A DNA stretch of 64,000 bases from Heyndrickxia shackletonii (GTDB lineage: Bacteria > Bacillota > Bacilli > Bacillales > Bacillaceae_C). A program made the translations under genes and the position numbers. The stretch covers positions 212,242 through 276,241 of the forward strand of contig NZ_LJJC01000015.1 in NCBI RefSeq assembly GCF_001420715.1, in the 5' to 3' direction. A model generated the notes under the pieces. It worked only from the letters and a program-made list of their open reading frames with translations, was not told the DNA's origin and searched no databases. Of this stretch, positions 14,730 through 23,447 are shown one piece after another; the first letter of the stretch is position 1; the number at the start of each line of letters is the position of its first letter.

Positions 14730-15722
14730 TCATATTTTTACAAGTGTTCTCCCTCGCGCTTGCCCTTTAAGTAGTGTAGGTAAGACTTCTGGAAGTTGCT
14801 GAATGGTTATTTCTTGTTGAATAAATTGTTCTAAGTTTACTGGCTTAAGATCCGTTGCCAATCTATTCCATACTTTCAATCGTACTTCCATTGGGCAATA
14901 CACAGAATCAATTCCTAGTAAATTTACCCCCCTTAGGATAAAAGGGAAGACTGTGGTCGGAAGTTTTGTTCCCGCTGTTAAACCACTTACAGCAACAGAG
15001 CCGCCGTATTGAATTTGACTTAATAGGGATGCAAGTGGTTCACCACCAACAGGATCTACGGCAGCAGCCCATTTTTGTTTACCTAATGCTTTGATTTTCC
15101 CATCAAATACTTCTTTTCTAGTAACAATGGAGGCTGCTCCAAGTTTCTCTAAATACTCCTGTTCAGATTCTTTACCCGTGCTTGCTTCCACTTGATACCC
15201 ACGAGTTGAGAGAATAGAGACAGAAAAGCTACCTACACCACCAGTAGCTCCTGTCACAAGCACCCTTCCCTTTTCGGGAGAAACACCATTTTCTTCTAGT
15301 CGTTGGACCGACAATGCCGCTGTAAAACCAGCTGTTCCGATAATCATTGCTTCCTTTAACGTAAGACCTTTTGGTAGGGGAACAACCCATTTTGCTGGAA
15401 TACGAGCATACTCACTATAGCCTCCAAAATGGGAAACACCAATCTCATAGCTAGTCGCGATAACTTCGTCACCTTCTTGAAATCGAGGATCTTCTGATGA
15501 TACAACGACCCCTGCTAAATCAATTCCAGGGACAAATGGATAAGTCTTGACGATGTTACCATTAGGAATTGTAGCGAGACTATCTTTATAGTTGATACCA
15601 GAATATTGGACGTCAATCAATACTTCTCCATCTGGTAAATCTTGAATCGTTAGCTTTTGAATCTTTACAGAAAATTGGTCTTCTCGTTTATTTACAACTA
15701 GTGCATCAAAGGGTTGTATCAT
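14730..15722 (-). CDS. yhfP: YhdH/YhfP-family quinone oxidoreductase / acrylyl-CoA reductase-like
   Basis: 330 aa medium-chain dehydrogenase; start set at ATG 15720-15722 behind AAAGGAG. The GroES-like N-terminus (QYSGINYKDSLATI, PFVPGIDLAGVVVSS) is followed by the Rossmann domain with VLVTGATGGVGSFSVSIL at about residues 148-165. The family signature GIDSVYCP near the C-terminus is specific to YhdH/YhfP proteins. No zinc-ligand cysteines, consistent with NADPH-dependent zinc-free enzymes reducing quinones or acrylyl-CoA-type substrates in the cytoplasm. The B. subtilis name is given by family resemblance. Confidence 0.85.
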   Translation of the reverse strand: MIQPFDALVVNKREDQFSVKIQKLTIQDLPDGEVLIDVQYSGINYKDSLATIPNGNIVKTYPFVPGIDLAGVVVSSEDPRFQEGDEVIATSYEIGVSHFGGYSEYARIPAKWVVPLPKGLTLKEAMIIGTAGFTAALSVQRLEENGVSPEKGRVLVTGATGGVGSFSVSILSTRGYQVEASTGKESEQEYLEKLGAASIVTRKEVFDGKIKALGKQKWAAAVDPVGGEPLASLLSQIQYGGSVAVSGLTAGTKLPTTVFPFILRGVNLLGIDSVYCPMEVRLKVWNRLATDLKPVNLEQFIQQEITIQQLPEVLPTLLKGQARGRTLVKI

Positions 15723-15740
15723 TACTTGTACTCCTTTCAA

Positions 15741-16161
15741 TTAATAATAAGTCACTATTTAAGTAAATTTGTTAGTATATCATTTGGTTGCTGAATTAAT
15801 GTTCGCTGGAAAAATTCTACTTATTAAGGCATAGCCTCTTTAATTTATGTAAGTATAGGGTCTACATTCCGCCACTTAAGACTTTGATATATAAATCATA
15901 ACTCCAGAAATGCTTATCGTAAAATATGTAAAATAGATAATTGCTATCTGATAATGTGATAGCTGAAAAGGGGACGTGGTCGGGTAATATAAATATCGAT
16001 TTTTTATAAAACGTTTTAGGCTAATTAACTTCATTTTTTAGTTAAAACTCATCTTCTACGTTAGTCAGCACAATTAAAAAAGTGAATAGATACTATCCTA
16101 ATCCCCATCTAAGTGCGATATTTCACCCTTTTCATTAAACTCTTTTTTTAAAAAAACTCAC
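15741..16161. other. Intergenic region with no recognised gene
   Basis: About 420 AT-rich bases between two minus-strand genes. A small inverted repeat GCTATC / GATAGC is present near 15947-15964. No open frame with an RBS and no familiar repeat was found. Confidence 0.4.
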
Positions 16162-17022
16162 CTAATCACTTATCAAATGGATAAATTTTTTTAAAGAAGT
16201 AGGTACATACTTATCTTTTCGATAAATGAATACTGTTTTGACTTTTCCATATGGATTCGGAATGGAATGTTGTCTAAGGATTCCGTCTTGTACATGCTTT
16301 GAAACAACACTTTGTGGAAGCATACTTATACCAAGACCAGCTGCTACACAGCCGATAATCGCGTCTAGGGTGCCAAATTCCATTATTTTATTGGGAATTA
16401 CCTTCTCTTGATGTAACCATTGTTCAAGTTTTTCTCGATAAGAACATCCAGCATGAAATACAAGCAGCGTCCTTGTTTGAATATCTTTAAAAGAAGAAAT
16501 AGGGGGATGAATAGTATCGGTAATGATTACCAATTCCTCTTCGATTAATTCCTTTTCATTTAGCTCTGGGTGTTCGATAGGTCCTGCCACAAATGCTCCA
16601 TCAAGTTCATACTGCAAAACTCCTTGAATATTTTGTTCAGTAGAGCCCGTTTTTAACGTTAAATCAACATCTGGAAAGTCTTTATGATACTTTGCAAGCA
16701 GGTCTGGTAAACGAACTGCTGCAGTTGTTTCCATCGACCCAATAATTAACGGACCATTTGGTGTTTGATCATCGCTCATCACACTTTTTGTTTCTTCTAT
16801 AAGATCAAATATTTTTTCCGTGTATGTTAATAATATGCTCCCCTTGGCTGTTAAAGCAGTTCCACGATTATGCCTATAAAATAAGGTAGTTTGCAGATCC
16901 GATTCCAACTGCTGAATTTTCATCGTGATATTCGATTGTGCATATTGAAGTTCTCTTGCTGCCTGTGAAATACTTCCCAACTTTGCCACGGTGCGGAAAA
17001 TTTTTAAAGTATGCAAATCCAA
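16162..17022 (-). CDS. LysR family transcriptional regulator
   Basis: 286 aa; start set at TTG 17020-17022 since GGAG lies eight bases upstream and LysR proteins begin MDLHTLKIFRTV-like. The N-terminal winged helix is complete: FRTVAKLGSISQAARELQYA, QSNITMKIQQLESDL and LFYRHNRGTALTAKG. The substrate-binding domain follows (PLIIGSMETTAAVRLPDLLA; LDAIIGCVAAGLGISMLPQS). It is transcribed away from a tautomerase/MFS/nitronate monooxygenase operon, which it probably controls. Inducer unknown. Confidence 0.9.
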   Translation of the reverse strand: MDLHTLKIFRTVAKLGSISQAARELQYAQSNITMKIQQLESDLQTTLFYRHNRGTALTAKGSILLTYTEKIFDLIEETKSVMSDDQTPNGPLIIGSMETTAAVRLPDLLAKYHKDFPDVDLTLKTGSTEQNIQGVLQYELDGAFVAGPIEHPELNEKELIEEELVIITDTIHPPISSFKDIQTRTLLVFHAGCSYREKLEQWLHQEKVIPNKIMEFGTLDAIIGCVAAGLGISMLPQSVVSKHVQDGILRQHSIPNPYGKVKTVFIYRKDKYVPTSLKKFIHLISD

Positions 17023-17068
17023 AATAATCACTCCTTCATTTGATATATCCTTCAGCCATCAATTATAG

Positions 17069-17083
17069 TGATACCAAATATCA
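17069..17083. promoter_or_regulatory. Candidate LysR operator
   Basis: TGATACCAAATATCA is a perfect dyad with the T-N11-A form expected of LysR sites, lying between the divergent LysR and tautomerase genes. Confidence 0.5.
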
Positions 17084-17206
17084 TTTTTAAGTATTATACC
17101 ATATAACAAAAAAGCGATATGCTTTAATTATCCTAACTGGGGATTAATCTTTGTAAAAAGCACACATTCTAAAAACATCATTACAATTTGAAGGGAGATA
17201 GACAAA

Positions 17207-17596
17207 ATGCCATTATTACGCTTTGATTTAATAGAAGGCAGAAACGAAGAAACGCTAAAAAAATTATTGGATTCGGCTCACCGTGCGATGGTGGAAGCTT
17301 TCCAAGTGCCTGAAAGTGACCGTTATCAAATAGTTCATCAACACCCGCCGCATGAGCTCATCATTGAGGATACAGGACTGGGTTATAAAAGAAGCAAAGA
17401 CCTAGTAATTATTAGTATTGTAAGTAAAAAAAGAACCGTTAAGCAGAAAGAAACTTTGTACTCACTTCTTGCCCGTAACCTTGAAGCTGAGTGCGGTATT
17501 TCCCCACAAGATTTGATTGTTTCTATAACAGAAAACAGCGATGCCGACTGGAGTTTTGGACTGGGAGAAGCACAATTTCTAACTGGTTCATTATAG
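17207..17596 (+). CDS. Tautomerase family protein
   Basis: 129 aa with Pro2 directly after the initiator Met ([20 protein letters not shown]), the catalytic base of the tautomerase superfamily after Met removal. Double beta-alpha-beta length is consistent with YusQ/YrdN-type proteins, and [11 protein letters not shown] near the end is typical. RBS AAGGGAG. First gene of a plus-strand operon: the MFS gene starts 36 bases later, then the nitronate monooxygenase. The set suggests handling of a small organic acid or nitro compound; this is inference. Confidence 0.85.
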   Translation: MPLLRFDLIEGRNEETLKKLLDSAHRAMVEAFQVPESDRYQIVHQHPPHELIIEDTGLGYKRSKDLVIISIVSKKRTVKQKETLYSLLARNLEAECGISPQDLIVSITENSDADWSFGLGEAQFLTGSL

Positions 17597-17632
17597 CTAA
17601 TAAAGTTTTCTTTACTATTTGGAGGTTTTAAT

Positions 17633-18829
17633 TTGAAGAAGCAACCTTATCTTTTTTTAATAGGGGGAATATTGTCTTTAATCATTGCCATGGGGATTGG
17701 AAGATTTGCTTATACCCCCATTCTGCCACTTATGCAAAAGGATCTTTCTTTTTCAAATACTGTTGCTGGTTATATTGCCTCAAGTAATTACACAGGATAT
17801 TTGCTTGGAGCAGTTTTAGCAGGTGCAATTCCCCTAAAACAGCATAGAACGATTTTCTTGAGAATATGTCTTCTCGTCAGTATCTTAACCACTGCCGTAA
17901 TGGGGCTAACATACTCGCATTCGCTTTGGTATGTTCTTCGATTTCTATCGGGGGTTTCGAGTGCTTTTGTGTTGGTCCTGGCCTCCGGTATCGTGTTAGA
18001 TAGGCTTGCTGTTCTAAACAAAACCAGTTGGTCTGGTTTATTTTATGGAGGGGTGGGTTTGGGAATCTGTTTATCCAGTCTATGTATCCCGAGATTAAAC
18101 CGATTATTTCAGTGGGAAGGAACTTGGATAGGACTAGCTGTTGTTAGTGGAATCCTAGTTTTCTTTGTATGGATCTGGCTAGATGATCATTCAAACGCTG
18201 GCGAGATAAAAGCTACACAAGAAATTTCTGCAAAATCCCCCCCTACTAAATGGCTGCTATGGTTGATCATTGCATATGGATTAGAAGGATTGGGTTACAT
18301 TGTTACCGGTACGTTTATCGTATCTATTGCTGACAAGACTACATTCTTTCATAGAAGTGCCACTCTAGTTTGGATGATGGTTGGATTGGCAGCAATTCCT
18401 TCCTGTCTCATCTGGTCTATACTAGCTAAGAAATGGGGATACGTGAAATCCTTAGTACTTGCAATGGTCTTGCAATCTTTGGGTATGGCGATGCCAGCCT
18501 TGTGGATTTCGAAATCAAGTTTTATCATAAGTGCTTTATTATTTGGAGCTACGTTTATGGGAATCACAACGCTCGCTACCACACTGGGACGGCAAATGAA
18601 TCCAACTAATAGTAATAGAACAATCGGTATTTTGACTGCTATTTATGCTATTGGGCAGTTGATCGGACCAATCCTTGCTGGAGTCTTATCATCATTCACT
18701 CATAATTTTAATACTGCTTTGATAGGAGCATCTAGTGTCGTTTTAATTGGGGCAGGGATGCTTTTAAATGGAATTCAATTTGAGAGGAAATCTCAAGGAA
18801 TATTAAGTAAAAAAAATTACGAGGTGTAA
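17633..18829 (+). CDS. YbfB/YjiJ family MFS transporter
   Basis: 398 aa from a TTG start behind GGAGG. Twelve hydrophobic helices can be followed. The opening LIIAMGIGRFAYTPILPLMQ is the hallmark of the YbfB/YjiJ (MFS_4) group, as is NYTGYLLGA in helix 2. Inner-membrane carrier of unknown substrate. Second gene of the LysR-divergent operon; its stop is three bases from the next start. Confidence 0.85.
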   Translation: MKKQPYLFLIGGILSLIIAMGIGRFAYTPILPLMQKDLSFSNTVAGYIASSNYTGYLLGAVLAGAIPLKQHRTIFLRICLLVSILTTAVMGLTYSHSLWYVLRFLSGVSSAFVLVLASGIVLDRLAVLNKTSWSGLFYGGVGLGICLSSLCIPRLNRLFQWEGTWIGLAVVSGILVFFVWIWLDDHSNAGEIKATQEISAKSPPTKWLLWLIIAYGLEGLGYIVTGTFIVSIADKTTFFHRSATLVWMMVGLAAIPSCLIWSILAKKWGYVKSLVLAMVLQSLGMAMPALWISKSSFIISALLFGATFMGITTLATTLGRQMNPTNSNRTIGILTAIYAIGQLIGPILAGVLSSFTHNFNTALIGASSVVLIGAGMLLNGIQFERKSQGILSKKNYEV

Positions 18830-18832
18830 ATT

Positions 18833-19912
18833 ATGTTAAACAATAAAATGACAGAGCTGTTGAAAGTTAAGTATCCGATTATTCAAGCTCCTATGGCTGG
18901 TGGAATAACAACTTCTACATTAGTGGCAGAGGTTTCAAATTCTGGGGGGTTAGGAATGATTGGAGCTGGGTACTTGACACCAGTTCAAACACGGGAACAA
19001 ATTAAGGAAATAAAGCAGCTTACATCACATCCTTTTGGTATTAACCTATTTGTTCCTAAAGAATTTATGGTTACAGAGAAGGAAGTTCATTCAGCAAACC
19101 AGTTCTTAAACCCAATTCGTCAGCAATTGAATTTACAAGAAAAAGATAGCTTTGAGATTCCTAGATTTAATGATGTTTTTGAAACATTTATGGAACAAAT
19201 AAAGATTGTAATGGAAGAAAAGGTGCCTGTATGCTCTTTTACATTTGGCATTCCTTCTAAAGAAGTGATTGCAGAATTAAAACAATCTAACATTATTCTA
19301 ATAGGAACTGCTACAACCGTTAGAGAAGCAGTTGAAAATGAAAAAGCAGGCATAGATATTGTTGTTGTCCAAGGTAGTGAAGCTGGCGGACATCGTGGGA
19401 GCTTTATCGATGAGTATCAGCAGAGTTTAGTTGGGTTAATGTCCCTAATCCCACAGGTTGTTGACACCGTAAACATTCCTGTTGTTGCTGCGGGAGGAAT
19501 AATGGATGGGAGAGGGTTAATGGCTTCGATTTGTTTAGGAGCAAAGGGTGTACAAATGGGTACAGCTTTCTTAACTTGCGTTGAAAGTGGAGCACATAAG
19601 GTACACAAAGAAGCTATTCTTAATGCTAACGAAGATCAAACTGACTTAACTCGATCATTTTCTGGAAAATGGGCAAGAGGAATAAAAAATAAATTTATTA
19701 TAGAAATGCAGGATAAAGAAAATCTTTTACCAGATTATCCTGTTCAAAACACACTAACCCAGGATATAAGAAAGGCTTCTAGTACACAAAACAACCAAGA
19801 CTTTATGTCACTTTGGTCTGGTCAAAGTCCAAGATTAGCCAAAAGTCAAACCGTTAAATCGTTAATAAAGAATATTATTGAAGAAGCTAAAAACATAAAT
19901 TCATATATTTAA
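18833..19912 (+). CDS. Nitronate monooxygenase (2-nitropropane dioxygenase family)
   Basis: 359 aa TIM-barrel flavoenzyme. YPIIQAPMAGGITTSTLVAE opens the barrel, HPFGINLFVP follows, VVVQGSEAGGHRGSF (around residues 182-196) carries the conserved His region, and PVVAAGGIMDGRGLMASICL plus LGAKGVQMGTAFL the FMN phosphate site. Oxidises alkyl nitronates such as propionate-3-nitronate using FMN and oxygen. The RBS GAGGTG lies at the end of the MFS gene. A weak hairpin terminator follows at 19957. Confidence 0.9.
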   Translation: MLNNKMTELLKVKYPIIQAPMAGGITTSTLVAEVSNSGGLGMIGAGYLTPVQTREQIKEIKQLTSHPFGINLFVPKEFMVTEKEVHSANQFLNPIRQQLNLQEKDSFEIPRFNDVFETFMEQIKIVMEEKVPVCSFTFGIPSKEVIAELKQSNIILIGTATTVREAVENEKAGIDIVVVQGSEAGGHRGSFIDEYQQSLVGLMSLIPQVVDTVNIPVVAAGGIMDGRGLMASICLGAKGVQMGTAFLTCVESGAHKVHKEAILNANEDQTDLTRSFSGKWARGIKNKFIIEMQDKENLLPDYPVQNTLTQDIRKASSTQNNQDFMSLWSGQSPRLAKSQTVKSLIKNIIEEAKNINSYI

Positions 19913-19956
19913 ATTGTGTATGCTTAAACAATTATAAAAGTAAATAATTTTATTTT

Positions 19957-19983
19957 TAGCACCCCTGTCAAAAGGCGGTGCTA
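19957..19983 (+). terminator. Hairpin after nitronate monooxygenase
   Basis: TAGCACC / GGTGCTA with a 13-nt loop; the trailing T-run is short (ATATTTG). Confidence 0.5.
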
Positions 19984-20081
19984 TATTTGTTAAGCTTAAA
20001 TTTAATTTTATTAATTTCTTTTTGCCTCTTTATTAGACACTGTCTTCTAATTTTTATTTTTGCTTTGTTAAACAAATCTCC

Positions 20082-20141
20082 CCCGAAGAAAGCCGCCGAA
20101 ATGCAGCTGGATCTTAAACCCTTGCACCCAGTAGTCAAATA
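20082..20141 (-). repeat. Partial ACTAAC-type repeat element
   Basis: AGAAAGCCGCCGAAATGCAGC, then GGATCTTAAACCCTTGCACCC and AGTAGTCAAAT. The left core is replaced by unrelated sequence; the right core touches the stop region of the membrane protein gene at 20143. Confidence 0.65.
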
Positions 20142-20142
20142 T

Positions 20143-20766
20143 TCAAAAGTCATTGATATAAATACTGCATATTTGATAGGTGTATATCAAAGAAAGGAAT
20201 AGAAGAAGCGTATTCAACACTACGGACTTTGTTCTCTTTTGTTTATAATTCTTTGTATAACTATATAGTAGCCAGTACCAAATAAGCAACAAAACTAGAG
20301 GTGTTCCAAGAAATACCCAAGGTGGAGCAAATGCTGCAGGAAAGGGAATCAAAGTTGTTAGAAATAAACTATACACTGTAAAAATACCAGCAAGGAATAA
20401 ACTGATAAATGTCCAATTTTTAGTCGGACGAAACAGCTGTACCTTATCTGGAGATGAATTTACACTAAAAAAACGCCATGTGTAATCACTTAGCCACACC
20501 ACACTAAAAACTAAAGGAATAAATAATACAATTGCGTTAATCCCATCCACAAATCCTGTCCCAAATAACGTAAAAAAGGAAATAAAAGAGAGAACAATAA
20601 GGGCAATGAAATAACCCATATGAAGTAATACCTTCACAATATCACCTTCCTCGGATGCTTCAGATAAGGTACTCGTAATTAGTTGTAAAATTAGAATAAA
20701 ATTAAGTGGTTTTCTGCTAATCATCTGCATGATATATAAACGAACTAATATATTATACGAGTACAA
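20143..20766 (-). CDS. Polytopic membrane protein (about 200 aa)
   Basis: Hydrophobic helices are visible at about residues 50-70 (YFIALIVLSFISFFTLFG), 76-95, 115-135 (WTFISLFLAGIFTVYSLFL), 145-170 (WVFLGTPLVLLLIWYWLLYS) and 185-203. No clear RBS marks the start; ATG codons at internal positions 13 and 15 are alternatives, so the first 10-15 residues are uncertain. Family not recognised. Its 3' end adjoins a repeat element. Confidence 0.6.
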   Translation of the reverse strand: MYSYNILVRLYIMQMISRKPLNFILILQLITSTLSEASEEGDIVKVLLHMGYFIALIVLSFISFFTLFGTGFVDGINAIVLFIPLVFSVVWLSDYTWRFFSVNSSPDKVQLFRPTKNWTFISLFLAGIFTVYSLFLTTLIPFPAAFAPPWVFLGTPLVLLLIWYWLLYSYTKNYKQKRTKSVVLNTLLLFLSLIYTYQICSIYINDF

Positions 20767-20794
20767 GATACAATAGTTTCAGAGTGTTTTCTTA

Positions 20795-20862
20795 CTAAAC
20801 AGTTAAATGAAAAGCCGCCAAATTGGCAGCTGAACTTTAACTCCTGCACCCGTTACTTAAGT
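20795..20862 (-). repeat. ACTAAC-type repeat element, partial
   Basis: TACTAAACAGTTAAATGAAA, inner GCCGCCAAATTGGCAGC, then CTTTAACTCCTGCACCC and GTTACTTAAG. No minus-strand gene starts immediately to its right: 20862-21075 has no recognised gene. Confidence 0.6.
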
Positions 20863-21075
20863 ACACTTTTTCACAAACTTCATAATAAACATTTATGTGT
20901 AATCCTAACGGGTTCACTTGTAATGTGTAAAACAGTATATCGCAAGTAAAATCCAGATCACCAAATATGGAAAAGGAAATCACAGTACATTACAAATAAA
21001 GTACAGTTTTGGATTCGAGCCATTCTTCATTTATTCTTCGTTTTTTTATGAAATCACCGTAAGTTTAAATCAGTA

Positions 21076-21516
21076 TTAATTTTTTGATGGTTGAGTATTC
21101 TGGAACAAACCCACGATTAAGGTCAAACTAGCCACAATTGGGGTGATTCTGGAGGAATTTAATTTAAACAGCCAAAACGGGAGTGGTTCATTACTAAAGT
21201 AAGAAGAGAAAGTCGTATTAGAAACCAAGGTAAATACGATTGGAATAAAAAATGAAATAATTAAACAAGGAAGAGTGATGCAAAGTAATAATGATTTATT
21301 GATTTTAAAAGACCATTCTTTTACGAAAAGTAGAGAAATGTAAACTCCAAATAAAAAGGGTACAATGGAATCAAACCAAACTAGAGGCAATACATTATAA
21401 GTTTCATCAACGGTTTGTTTTATTGTCAGTTCAAAATGGTAAACGATGAGTATTAATCCAAATAAACCTACAACCCATAATAATTTCAAGCCCCATTTTG
21501 ACCACTTGTGAAGCAT
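21076..21516 (-). CDS. Four-helix membrane protein (146 aa)
   Basis: Start set at ATG 21514-21516 with AAAAGGAGG upstream. Helices: about 9-26 (LKLLWVVGLFGLILIVYHF), 44-60 (FDSIVPFLFGVYISLLF), 70-95 (LLLCITLPCLIISFFIPIVF) and 122-138 (ITPIVASLTLIVGLF). No signature motif recognised. Isolated gene with no close neighbour. Confidence 0.65.
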   Translation of the reverse strand: MLHKWSKWGLKLLWVVGLFGLILIVYHFELTIKQTVDETYNVLPLVWFDSIVPFLFGVYISLLFVKEWSFKINKSLLLCITLPCLIISFFIPIVFTLVSNTTFSSYFSNEPLPFWLFKLNSSRITPIVASLTLIVGLFQNTQPSKN

Positions 21517-21639
21517 AATAAAACCTCCTTTTATCAAATATTTAAGGAATACATCCCCCTAATTATATAATTCTAATACTCTATATATAACATAAATATC
21601 CAATTCTCTTTTAGATTAGATCAAATCTTTTTCCACTAT

Positions 21640-21902
21640 CCTTTAGGTTCAGATTTTGCTAATTCTGCTATTGTTAGCATTTTTGTAGCTTTTTGCTGCG
21701 CTTAAAGCATCATCCGTATCGGTTTACTAACAATATGGAGCTCAATCCCTTCAACCATTTTGCTTTCGGCCCATCACCTAACTGTCTACGCTTAAAGGAC
21801 TAAAGTGACCTTTAGCCCTCCAAGACTCGCTACGAGCGAATGACCAGTTCTACTCGACGGAAATCCCACCCGTTATATGATACGATCTAAGCTCGGCCGC
21901 AA
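21640..21902. mobile_element. IS-like non-coding remnant
   Basis: This stretch is more GC-rich than its surroundings and carries a compact structured segment (TCGCTACGAGCGA palindrome, then CCAGTTCTACTCGACGG). It resembles, from memory, the non-coding end of Bacillus IS110-type elements, where a guide RNA is encoded. No transposase frame is present. It ends at about 21902 directly against a short repeat core. The family assignment is tentative. Confidence 0.3.
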
Positions 21903-21930
21903 ATGCACCCTAAGTCGAACAAGATAAATG
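21903..21930 (-). repeat. ACTAAC-type single core (solo form)
   Basis: ATGCACCCTAAGTCGAACAAG is a single core without hairpin or partner core. Confidence 0.45.
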
Positions 21931-21964
21931 ATTTCCTATTAGATATGTGCAAACAAATTTAAGA

Positions 21965-22105
21965 TTACTGCTGAATTTCTCGCATTGAACCTAATACGAT
22001 ATTGTATCCATCAAGATCTTTTATACAGGTATTTTTAAACTCCCATTTGCCGTGTTTACCTGTAAATGGCTCAACTGCAATCCTTCCACCTTTTCTCCAC
22101 TCCTA
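21965..22105 (-). pseudogene. C-terminal fragment of a VOC/glyoxalase gene
   Basis: Frame ending at TAA 21965-21967 reads WRKGGRIAVEPFTGKHGKWE then FKNTCIKDLDGYNIVLGSMR. This is the typical last third of a glyoxalase/bleomycin-resistance protein, with the metal-ligand region D-DGY-I. Upstream the frame is closed by stops and related residues appear in another frame (AKEEFIGV, FAEQLKN), indicating a frameshift and loss of the N-terminal half. Non-functional remnant. Confidence 0.6.
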
Positions 22106-22380
22106 TAAATAAATTTTTCAACTGTTCCGCAAAATAACAATTTCAATAAACTCCAATAAATTCCTCCTTTGCTTTTGAAATTATTGTTCGACGATTAATA
22201 GAAGTTAATAATTTAGTAAGAGGAGTACCGTTACTTACTATTGCTATGCCCACAGCACTTATACATCCCCATGTACAACAACAAATAGAAAACCGTTATT
22301 TCGAAAAAAGATTGTGCAAAATGACGGTTTTCCATTTGATTAAATATAAATTGTTTATAATAAAGTTTGATTATTTCTTA
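22106..22380. other. Intergenic region with one long hairpin
   Basis: GAAAACCGT at 22288 and ACGGTTTTC at 22324 form a 9-bp stem around a 27-nt loop. A plus-strand frame (EVNNLVRGVPLLTIAMPTAL) is open for about 60 codons but lacks an RBS and was not recognised. Confidence 0.3.
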
Positions 22381-22382
22381 TT

Positions 22383-22411
22383 GAACTAAAGCACCCTATA
22401 GTTGAAGAAGA
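22383..22411 (-). repeat. ACTAAC-type single core (solo form)
   Basis: GAACTAAAGCACCC then TATAGTTGAAGAAG: arms of the left core joined directly to a right core with no inner hairpin. Confidence 0.55.
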
Positions 22412-22629
22412 ACATCTTATTTTCTAAGCTTTTATTTTTCTAATATTTATATCCGAGTAATGAATAAGTATTTTCGTTTGTGAATGTAAAAGAAATTCAT
22501 GTTGTAATTTCCTTCTACTCAACGGAAGTATCTCATCATAGCCCCACTCATCAAGTCCTCTTCTACCACCGAAGACAATTTCATTAGGCTTGTTACCGTA
22601 AACATTTCTTTTAATATCATAATCCATAA
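22412..22629 (-). pseudogene. Duplicated 3' fragment of the gene at 6638
   Basis: About 230 bp from the repeat core through ATCATAATCCAT at 22629 match 6613-6842 with about three or four differences. The fragment encodes the last 67 residues (MDYDIKRNVYGNKPNEIVFG onward) but has no RBS, and sequence upstream of 22629 is unrelated. One breakpoint lies in the repeat core, the other in the gene body. Clearly a recent partial duplication, not a functional gene. Confidence 0.85.
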
Positions 22630-22633
22630 AATG

Positions 22634-22658
22634 TACATCTGAGATAAAGATGTACCGT
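22634..22658. terminator. Hairpin
   Basis: GTACATCT / AGATGTAC around GAGATAA. Lies between the duplicated fragment and the sigma factor gene. Confidence 0.5.
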
Positions 22659-22728
22659 TTTGAAAAAAAGAAGAATCGTTTATAAAAAGTTAAACCGTTT
22701 CTTTTACATATAGTAACGAACTTTGCAA

Positions 22729-23259
22729 TTATTTTTTTAAAACACGAAAGTTGATGATATTTCCATAACGATCTGATTCAATATGACAGCACCCAACCAG
22801 CAGTTGTTTTAATTTTTCGCGACCACGTTGAACCCTTGATTTTGCTCCTGAATAAGATATGCCTAGTTTTTCGCATAATTCCTTTTGTGACAACCCTTGG
22901 ATTTCAGTGAGTTCGAGAGCTTCGCGATACATTCCCGGTAATCTTTTAATAGTTGACTGAATACACGCAGCTGCTTCTTTTGTAAAATTTTCCTCGGCGG
23001 TATCGTCGTAGAAATGAATATGATTAAGAAATTTTTCATTTGATTTTTCTTTTCGATAAAAATCAATAATGGTATTTCGGGTAATCTGATAAATCCAACC
23101 ATGAATTTTTTGTTCATCAATTAGATTTGGGAGATGAACTTGTATTTTCATAAATACGTCCTGTATTATATCATCAACTATAGATTGATCATGAACTCTA
23201 ATCGATATAAATTTTTTTAATGGTTGGTGAAATTTATCCCAAAGATACTCTACATCCAT
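22729..23259 (-). CDS. sigZ: SigZ-like ECF RNA polymerase sigma factor
   Basis: 176 aa; start set at ATG 23257-23259 behind AGAGGAG, the longer upstream frame being AT-rich noise. Region 2 is visible (FHQPLKKFISIRVHDQSIVD, DDIIQDVFMKI, KIHGWIYQITRNTIIDFYRK) and region 4 (LPGMYREALELTEIQGLSQK, ELCEKLGISYSGAKSRVQRG). The C-terminus LVGCCHIESDRYGNIINF matches the Cys-Cys tail characteristic of SigZ. No anti-sigma gene is adjacent. Divergent aldo/keto reductase at 23448 may be a target; that is inference. Confidence 0.85.
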   Translation of the reverse strand: MDVEYLWDKFHQPLKKFISIRVHDQSIVDDIIQDVFMKIQVHLPNLIDEQKIHGWIYQITRNTIIDFYRKEKSNEKFLNHIHFYDDTAEENFTKEAAACIQSTIKRLPGMYREALELTEIQGLSQKELCEKLGISYSGAKSRVQRGREKLKQLLVGCCHIESDRYGNIINFRVLKK

Positions 23260-23447
23260 TTGAGATATTCTCCTCTTAATTTTTTTATAATTTTGCGTCC
23301 ATTTTAAGTTTATTTCGTCCTTTTTATAGTAACAGAAAGTTAGAAGATAGTTGAACAATTTGTTTTCGTAAGTAAAAGACAAAATGTTAAGTAAGATAAT
23401 CAACTATATTTGCATCTGTTACTAAAACAAAAATGGAGGAGTTTATT

